In this document: positions 5,066 to 8,955 of the stretch, one piece after another
Position numbering within the stretch: position 1 is the stretch's first letter
Layout: each line of letters starts with the position of its first letter
Assembly (NCBI GenBank): GCA_005880175.1
Contig: VBJR01000374.1
Location: forward strand, 1 to 8,955
Reading direction: 5' to 3'
DNA length: 8,955 nucleotides
Origin: Chloroflexota bacterium
GTDB taxonomy: Bacteria; Chloroflexota; Dormibacteria; Dormibacterales; Dormibacteraceae
Notes under the pieces: generated by a model
The model's input: the letters and a program-made list of their open reading frames with translations, nothing else
Databases searched by the model: none
What the model was told of the DNA's origin: nothing
Translations under genes and position numbers: made by a program

Positions 5066-6256
5066 ATGGACGGCCCCCTTCACAGCATTCGCGTCCTGGA
5101 CCTCACCCGCGTGCTGGCCGGCCCCTTCGCGACCATGCTGCTGGCCGACCTGGGCGCCGACGTCGTCAAGGTCGAGCGGCCGGGCGACGGCGACGAGACC
5201 CGCCACCTGGAGCCGGTGCGCGAGGGCGAGAGCCACTACTTCGTGAGCGTCAACCGCAACAAGCGCGGGGTCGTGATCGACCTCAAGCAGCCGGCCGGGC
5301 GCGACCTGGCGCTCGAGCTCGCCCGCGTCTCCGACGTGCTGATCGAGAACTTCCGGCCCGGCGTCACCGCCCGGCTGGGGCTCGACTACGAGGCGGTGCG
5401 CCGCGTCAGCCCGGGGATCGTGTACTGCTCGATCTCGGCGTTCGGCCAGACCGGGCCCCTGGCCCAGCGCGGCGCGTTCGACATCGCGATGCAGGCGATG
5501 GGCGGCGGCATGAGCGTGACCGGCGAGCCGGACGGCCCGCCGCTGCGCAGCGGGCTGCCGATGGCCGACCTCGGCACCGGCCTGTTCGCCACCATCGGCA
5601 TCCTCGCCGCGGTCATCGAGAAGCAGCGCACCGGCCGCGGCCAGTTCGTGGACGTCGCGATGTTCGACGCGATGGCCGGCCTGCTCACGCAGCACGCCGG
5701 CCGCTACTTCATGACCGGCGAGCTGGCCGGCCGGCCGGGCAACCGGCACCCGGCGGTCGCGCCCTACGGCACGTTCCCGGCCGCGGACGGTGACATCGTG
5801 ATCGCCAACCTGGGCGAGAGCTTCTGGCCCAAGACCGCCCGCGCGATCGGCCGGCCCGAGCTGGCCGACGACGAGCGGTTCAGGACCAACGCCAGCCGGC
5901 TCCGCAACCGGGCCGAGCTGGACGCGCTGATCGGGACCGAGACCCGGCGCCGGACCGTCGCCGAGTGGGAGGCGATCTTCGAGGCGCACGACGTGCCCCA
6001 CGCCCCGGTCCTCGACGTGGCCCAGGTGCTCGAGCACCCGCAGGCACGGGCCCGCGGGCTGGTCACCGAGGTCGTGCACTCGGCGCTGGGCCGCATGCGC
6101 ACGACCGGCCGGGCGATCAAGCTGCCGGCGCACCCGGACGCGCGGCCGACCGCGGCGCCGCTGCTGGGCGAGCACACGGACGAGGTGCTGCGGGAACTGC
6201 TGGGCGCCACGCCGGGCCAGCTGGCCGCGTGGCGCGAGGCGGGCGTGATCGCCTGA
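5066..6256 (+). CDS. Family III CoA-transferase (CaiB/BaiF)
   Basis: The 396 residues cover a full-length family III CoA-transferase. The start IRVLDLTRVLAGPFATMLLADLGADVVKVE is the classic N-terminal Rossmann segment. NRNKRGVVIDLK, ENFRPGV and SAFGQTGP follow at the usual places. Asp168 in PMADLGTG aligns with the catalytic aspartate of formyl-CoA transferase (Asp169), which forms the aspartyl-CoA anhydride intermediate. RGQFVDVAMFDAM and PAVAPYGTFPAADG complete the fold. These homodimers move CoA between carboxylic acids; the acid used here cannot be read from sequence. The gene is divergent from the Mo-enzyme across 38 bp, suggesting a shared pathway, and is convergent with the lipoprotein gene 9 nt downstream. 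AAGG touches the ATG, too close for a normal ribosome site. Confidence 0.95.
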   Translation: MDGPLHSIRVLDLTRVLAGPFATMLLADLGADVVKVERPGDGDETRHLEPVREGESHYFVSVNRNKRGVVIDLKQPAGRDLALELARVSDVLIENFRPGVTARLGLDYEAVRRVSPGIVYCSISAFGQTGPLAQRGAFDIAMQAMGGGMSVTGEPDGPPLRSGLPMADLGTGLFATIGILAAVIEKQRTGRGQFVDVAMFDAMAGLLTQHAGRYFMTGELAGRPGNRHPAVAPYGTFPAADGDIVIANLGESFWPKTARAIGRPELADDERFRTNASRLRNRAELDALIGTETRRRTVAEWEAIFEAHDVPHAPVLDVAQVLEHPQARARGLVTEVVHSALGRMRTTGRAIKLPAHPDARPTAAPLLGEHTDEVLRELLGATPGQLAAWREAGVIA

Positions 6257-6265
6257 GCGGGCCGC

Positions 6266-7006
6266 CTACTGGTTGCAGAGGGCGCCGAACGACTGGCGGA
6301 CGTTCGGCGACGTGCAGTCGAAGTCCGAGGCCGCGGACCAGATGTCGCCCATCAGCGGGTCCGACGTGAGCTGGCCGCCGACCAGCTCCGGCGCGGCCGC
6401 GCCCGGGTCCCGGCGCGCCTTGACCGTCTTCGTCCCGTTCGCGGCCACCCAGTCCAGCTCCGACGGCCCCACCTGGTCCAGGAAGAACGCGTACGGCGTG
6501 TAGACGAACACCTGGGCCTGGATCGCCGCGCGGGCCGAGTCGGGGACCGGGCGCAGCACCAGCCGGCGCAGGACCAGCCGCGTCACCGTGACCGTGCTGC
6601 CCGCCGCGCGCGCGTCCCGGATCGTCGAGATGTCGTACGAGAACACGCGCAGGGCGACCGGGCTCAACGCCCCGTTCTGCAGGAACTGGTCCTGCATGTG
6701 GTTCCACGCCCAGAACTCGTAGGCGTTGGCGCGCGCGTAGGCCAGCGCCCACCGCTGGGCGTCCGCGTCGCTGACCGCCCCGTTGGTCTGGTTCACGACC
6801 TGGACGCCGCCCAGCGACACCGCGGCCACCGACGCCGGCGGCACCTCGGTGGCGCCCTCTCGCTGCCACGCGGCCAGGTCGCCCGTGGTGGTGGCGGCGA
6901 CCGTGGGCGTCGCGCTGTGCGCCGCGCTCGGGCTCCGCGTCGCCGTGGCGGACTGTCCGCAGGCGGTCAGGAGGAGCAGCGCGGCAGCGCCGAGCGCACG
7001 CCGCAC
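6266..7006 (-). CDS. Lipoprotein of unknown function
   Basis: From GTG 7006, the 246-residue product starts MRRALGAAALLLLTACGQS, a signal peptide with lipobox LTAC and lipidated Cys16. It should be anchored to the outer face of the membrane. A Ser/Thr/Ala-rich linker (17-42) leads to a globular part with a Trp/aromatic-rich helix (RWALAYARANAYEFWAWNHM, 86-104), beta-rich segments (TVTVTRLVLRRLVLRPV), and a C-terminal TSDPLMGDIWSAASDFDC. The last two cysteines (231 and 244) could form a disulfide. I do not recognise a named family. The GTG follows the stop of the PKD gene by 2 nt, so the pair is probably translationally coupled and the products may act together. Its stop is 9 nt from the convergent CoA-transferase stop, leaving no room for a separate terminator. 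Confidence 0.82.
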   Translation of the reverse strand: MRRALGAAALLLLTACGQSATATRSPSAAHSATPTVAATTTGDLAAWQREGATEVPPASVAAVSLGGVQVVNQTNGAVSDADAQRWALAYARANAYEFWAWNHMQDQFLQNGALSPVALRVFSYDISTIRDARAAGSTVTVTRLVLRRLVLRPVPDSARAAIQAQVFVYTPYAFFLDQVGPSELDWVAANGTKTVKARRDPGAAAPELVGGQLTSDPLMGDIWSAASDFDCTSPNVRQSFGALCNQ

Positions 7007-7008
7007 GC

Positions 7009-8175
7009 TCAGCCGCCGCCCACCGGCACGCCTTCCTCCTGGATGATCGTCTTCTGGTAGAGCGGCAGGACGCGGGTGATCGGCGGCACGACTCCGGGCA
7101 CCAGGACCGGGCCGTGGTCGCCGTTGGCGTCCTCCCAGAACTCCTCCACGGTGACGTCGAAGTTCTCCGTGATCGTCACCTGGAACGTGCCGTAGCGCAG
7201 GAAGGTGTGGCTGACGCGCACCGTGGCGGGCACGTTCGCGCAGGGCCCGGGGAGGTTGGCGTCCGGCGTGGTGGTGCCATCGCCGAAGTCCCAGCCGAGG
7301 CTGGCCAGCGCCACCTCGATCCGGAAGACGTAGAAGATGAGCCGGCCCGTGCCGTCGTTCAACGGCTGGGAGACGCTCATGGTGTAGAACGCGGGCTGCG
7401 TGATCGGCTGCGGCGCGCCGCCCAGGCCGGCGAACGTGGCGCCGTTGAGGAAGAAGCAGGTCCCCACGTTCACCAGGCCCTCGTTGGGGTTGTCGGGCAG
7501 CGACGACATCGTGCCGACGTTGATGAACTGCGCGACCCTGGCGGCGTCGAGGAACGGCGTGATCTGGCCGGGGTTGAGGCCGCCCCCGACGGCGCCGTGC
7601 GGGAACGTCTGCCAGCAGATGTTCCCGGCCACGACGAAGTTCGTGAACGCCACCGGGTCGGGGCAGCCGAGCTGCGACTTGACGTTGACCGTGCAGTTGC
7701 CGTTCGCGTCGGCCGTGCCCGAGAACTTGTACGGCATGTAGATGTCGTTGTTCTCCTGCTCGACGACGGGCACCGGCGCCAGGTCGGGCGGATAGCCGAA
7801 CCCGCCCTGGATCGAGCCGTTCGCGAGCGGGTCGAACTCGGTCACGTGCCCGCCCGCGTCCACCTGGATCTTGACCGGCTGGTCGATGACGTACGAGCAG
7901 GGCTGGCCGGGCTGGTACGGTCCGGGGCCGCCCCGCGGGCTCGACGGCCCCGTCGGCGTCCCCGTGGGGCCGCTGGCGAACGGGCAGTCGACGACCGCGT
8001 TCTCGGAGACGGGGACCGGGGTCGTCGCGCCGGCCTGCCCGCCGACGACCGGGTGGCAGCTGGCTCCGTTCGCCCCGCCGGGGCCGCCGGACGCCAGGAC
8101 ACCCGGAGTGGAGGCGGCCATCAGCAGCACGCTGCCGAGGACCGCCGCGATCGTCGCCCTCCCATTGCGTCGCAT
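7009..8175 (-). CDS. Secreted PKD-domain protein
   Basis: From ATG 8175 the protein has 388 residues. MRRNGRATIAAVLGSVLLMAASTPGVLA is a Sec signal peptide with probable cleavage after residue 28. A Gly/Pro-rich low-complexity stretch follows (about 28-92). The middle (95-280) is rich in beta-type sequence with eight cysteines in the mature protein (40, 64, 93, 161, 171, 187, 240, 312), suggesting disulfides. Residues about 288-345 form a PKD-like Ig fold: LGWDFGDGT, then VRVSHTFLRYGTFQVTITE. PKD domains occur in surface and secreted proteins as binding or spacer modules. There are no catalytic motifs I can name. The frame stays open up to 8244, but ATG 8175 is chosen because it precedes a proper signal peptide, and a TACTGT -10-like box (8194-8189) sits just upstream. 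Coupled to the lipoprotein gene downstream. Confidence 0.8.
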   Translation of the reverse strand: MRRNGRATIAAVLGSVLLMAASTPGVLASGGPGGANGASCHPVVGGQAGATTPVPVSENAVVDCPFASGPTGTPTGPSSPRGGPGPYQPGQPCSYVIDQPVKIQVDAGGHVTEFDPLANGSIQGGFGYPPDLAPVPVVEQENNDIYMPYKFSGTADANGNCTVNVKSQLGCPDPVAFTNFVVAGNICWQTFPHGAVGGGLNPGQITPFLDAARVAQFINVGTMSSLPDNPNEGLVNVGTCFFLNGATFAGLGGAPQPITQPAFYTMSVSQPLNDGTGRLIFYVFRIEVALASLGWDFGDGTTTPDANLPGPCANVPATVRVSHTFLRYGTFQVTITENFDVTVEEFWEDANGDHGPVLVPGVVPPITRVLPLYQKTIIQEEGVPVGGG

Positions 8176-8200
8176 CGCGCTGCGAGGCACAGTAGCACGC

Positions 8201-8232
8201 CGGAGGCCCGGCCGGCTCCGGCCGGGCCTCCG
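8201..8232 (-). terminator. Perfect hairpin after the phospholipase gene
   Basis: GGAGGCCCGGCCGG (8202-8215) and its exact complement (8218-8231), closed by an outer C-G pair, give a stem of 14-15 bp with a 2-4-nt loop, 17 nt past the phospholipase stop. No T-run follows on either strand, so it fits the U-tail-less terminators common in high-GC bacteria. It separates the phospholipase from the PKD-lipoprotein pair and may be partial, letting some transcripts through. Confidence 0.7.
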
Positions 8233-8248
8233 CGCGGTCAGCACCGGG

Positions 8249-8955
8249 TCAGACGCCGCCGCCGTTGGACGCGGGCGAGGCCGCGCAGGCGGCGAGCTGG
8301 GCCGGGTTGATCTCGGCCGGCCGCAGCGTGGGCGCGTGCCGGAACGCCGGGCGGTCGAAGTCGAAGAGGTCGGCCATCGGGTTCGCGGCGGCGTCCCGCC
8401 GGGTGAGCGCGGGCAGGCGGAACCGCTGCTCCACGAACCGCAGGATCGAGGTGTGGTCGAACACGTCGTGCGAGACGAAGTGCGGCCTGGCGAACGGCGA
8501 GACCACGACCGCCGGCACGCGAACGCCGTAGCGGTCGAACGCCGCGACCGTGTCGCCCGCCTGCAGCATCGGCGGGATGTCGTCCGGCACGACCGCGCGC
8601 GGCGGCGCGACGTGGTCGTAGTAGCCGCCGTGCTCGTCGTACGTCAGGAAGAACGCTGACGACGGCCAGTTCGGGCTCTTGAACAGCGCGTTCACCACGC
8701 CGGCCACGAACTGCTGGCCGACCTGGATGTTGGCCGGCGGGTGCTCGTCGCTCTCGGTGTTCTTGTCGCCGCCGAACATCGGGTCCACGAACGAGACCTG
8801 GGGCAGCGTGCCCGCGGCAGCGTCCACGAAGTACTGGCTGACCGGCACCACGTGGCCGGCAGCGTGCGCCCGCACGTACGCGAACAGGAAGCCGGCGGGG
8901 ACGTCGGAGAAGTAGATCTTCCAGCTCACGCCGGCCTCGTCCAGCTCGTTGAAGA
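8249..8955 (-). CDS. Phospholipase C / phosphoesterase family protein (5' end outside window)
   Basis: The frame is open to the right edge (first residues FNELDEAGVSWKIYFSD), so only the C-terminal 235 residues are seen; GTG at 8929 is an internal valine, not the start. The sequence carries the non-specific phospholipase C / acid phosphatase hallmarks: SFVDPMFGG, then ESDEHPPANIQVGQQFVAGVVNAL, then FFLTYDEHGGYYDHVAPP with metal-binding Asp/Glu/His, VRVPAVVVSPFA, and SHDVFDHTSILRFVEQRF. The family is secreted (often by Tat) and cleaves phosphodiesters or phosphomonoesters such as phospholipid head groups. The last part (AACAASPASNGGGV) is a variable tail. The two genes downstream also encode exported proteins. 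Confidence 0.93.
   Translation of the reverse strand, partial: FNELDEAGVSWKIYFSDVPAGFLFAYVRAHAAGHVVPVSQYFVDAAAGTLPQVSFVDPMFGGDKNTESDEHPPANIQVGQQFVAGVVNALFKSPNWPSSAFFLTYDEHGGYYDHVAPPRAVVPDDIPPMLQAGDTVAAFDRYGVRVPAVVVSPFARPHFVSHDVFDHTSILRFVEQRFRLPALTRRDAAANPMADLFDFDRPAFRHAPTLRPAEINPAQLAACAASPASNGGGV

Noticed and set aside
5024..6175. Long minus-strand open frame opposite the CoA-transferase
   Set aside because: No recognisable domain; the plus-strand frame has all CaiB/BaiF motifs.
8175..8244. Upstream ATG at 8244 as start of the PKD protein
   Set aside because: It would put an Arg-rich stretch encoded by the terminator hairpin ahead of a complete signal peptide; ATG 8175 is better.
1..8955. 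CRISPR array, insertion sequence, prophage or toxin-antitoxin genes
   Set aside because: No spaced direct repeats, transposase or integrase motifs, or terminal inverted repeats were seen on either strand.

Overview
The window is very GC-rich (coding frames use almost only G/C third positions). It uses GTG and TTG starts with AGGAGG-type ribosome sites, encodes CCA in its tRNAs and carries actinobacterial-looking families (DUF2293, CorA, an ATPase-less ClpC2-like protein, CaiB/BaiF, secreted phospholipase C). This suggests a high-GC Gram-positive bacterium, probably Actinomycetota or a deep-branching neighbour such as Dormibacterota or Chloroflexota. The sequence alone does not settle the phylum.

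Layout. (1) 1-244, minus: partial DUF2293 protein, cut by the window edge. (2) 245-496: intergenic leader with a bidirectional ACTATAGT box, a 19-codon upstream ORF with a strong ribosome site, and several hairpins. (3) 497-1565, plus: CorA magnesium/cobalt channel whose best start (497) lies in a different frame from the conserved body. (4) 1579-1666, minus: tRNA-Leu(CAA). (5) 1667-1925: promoter/leader with a perfect 15-nt palindrome. (6) 1926-2861, plus: ClpC-like protein with Clp_N repeats and a UVR motif but no AAA+ ATPase, resembling mycobacterial ClpC2. (7) 2899-2985, minus: tRNA-Leu(TAG). (8) 2949-5027, minus: large molybdopterin oxidoreductase whose only in-frame stop is the anticodon of that tRNA. 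(9) 5066-6256, plus: family III CoA-transferase, divergent from the oxidoreductase across only 38 bp. (10) 6266-8955, minus: an exported-protein cluster of phospholipase C (partial), a PKD-domain secreted protein and a lipoprotein.

How the genes relate. The oxidoreductase/CoA-transferase pair is the likeliest metabolic unit (CoA-thioester formation plus a Mo/W redox or hydration step, substrate unknown). The exported cluster probably acts at or outside the cell envelope. The corA leader and the ClpC2-like gene each show signs of their own regulation. The most interesting points are the corA leader ORF, the ClpC2-like protein with two equally strong TTG starts and an upstream palindrome, the stop codon inside a tRNA, and the overlapping leaderless promoters at 5028-5065. 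Several reading-frame breaks at gene ends (DUF2293 N-terminus, corA N-terminus, oxidoreductase C-terminus) could also be assembly indels.
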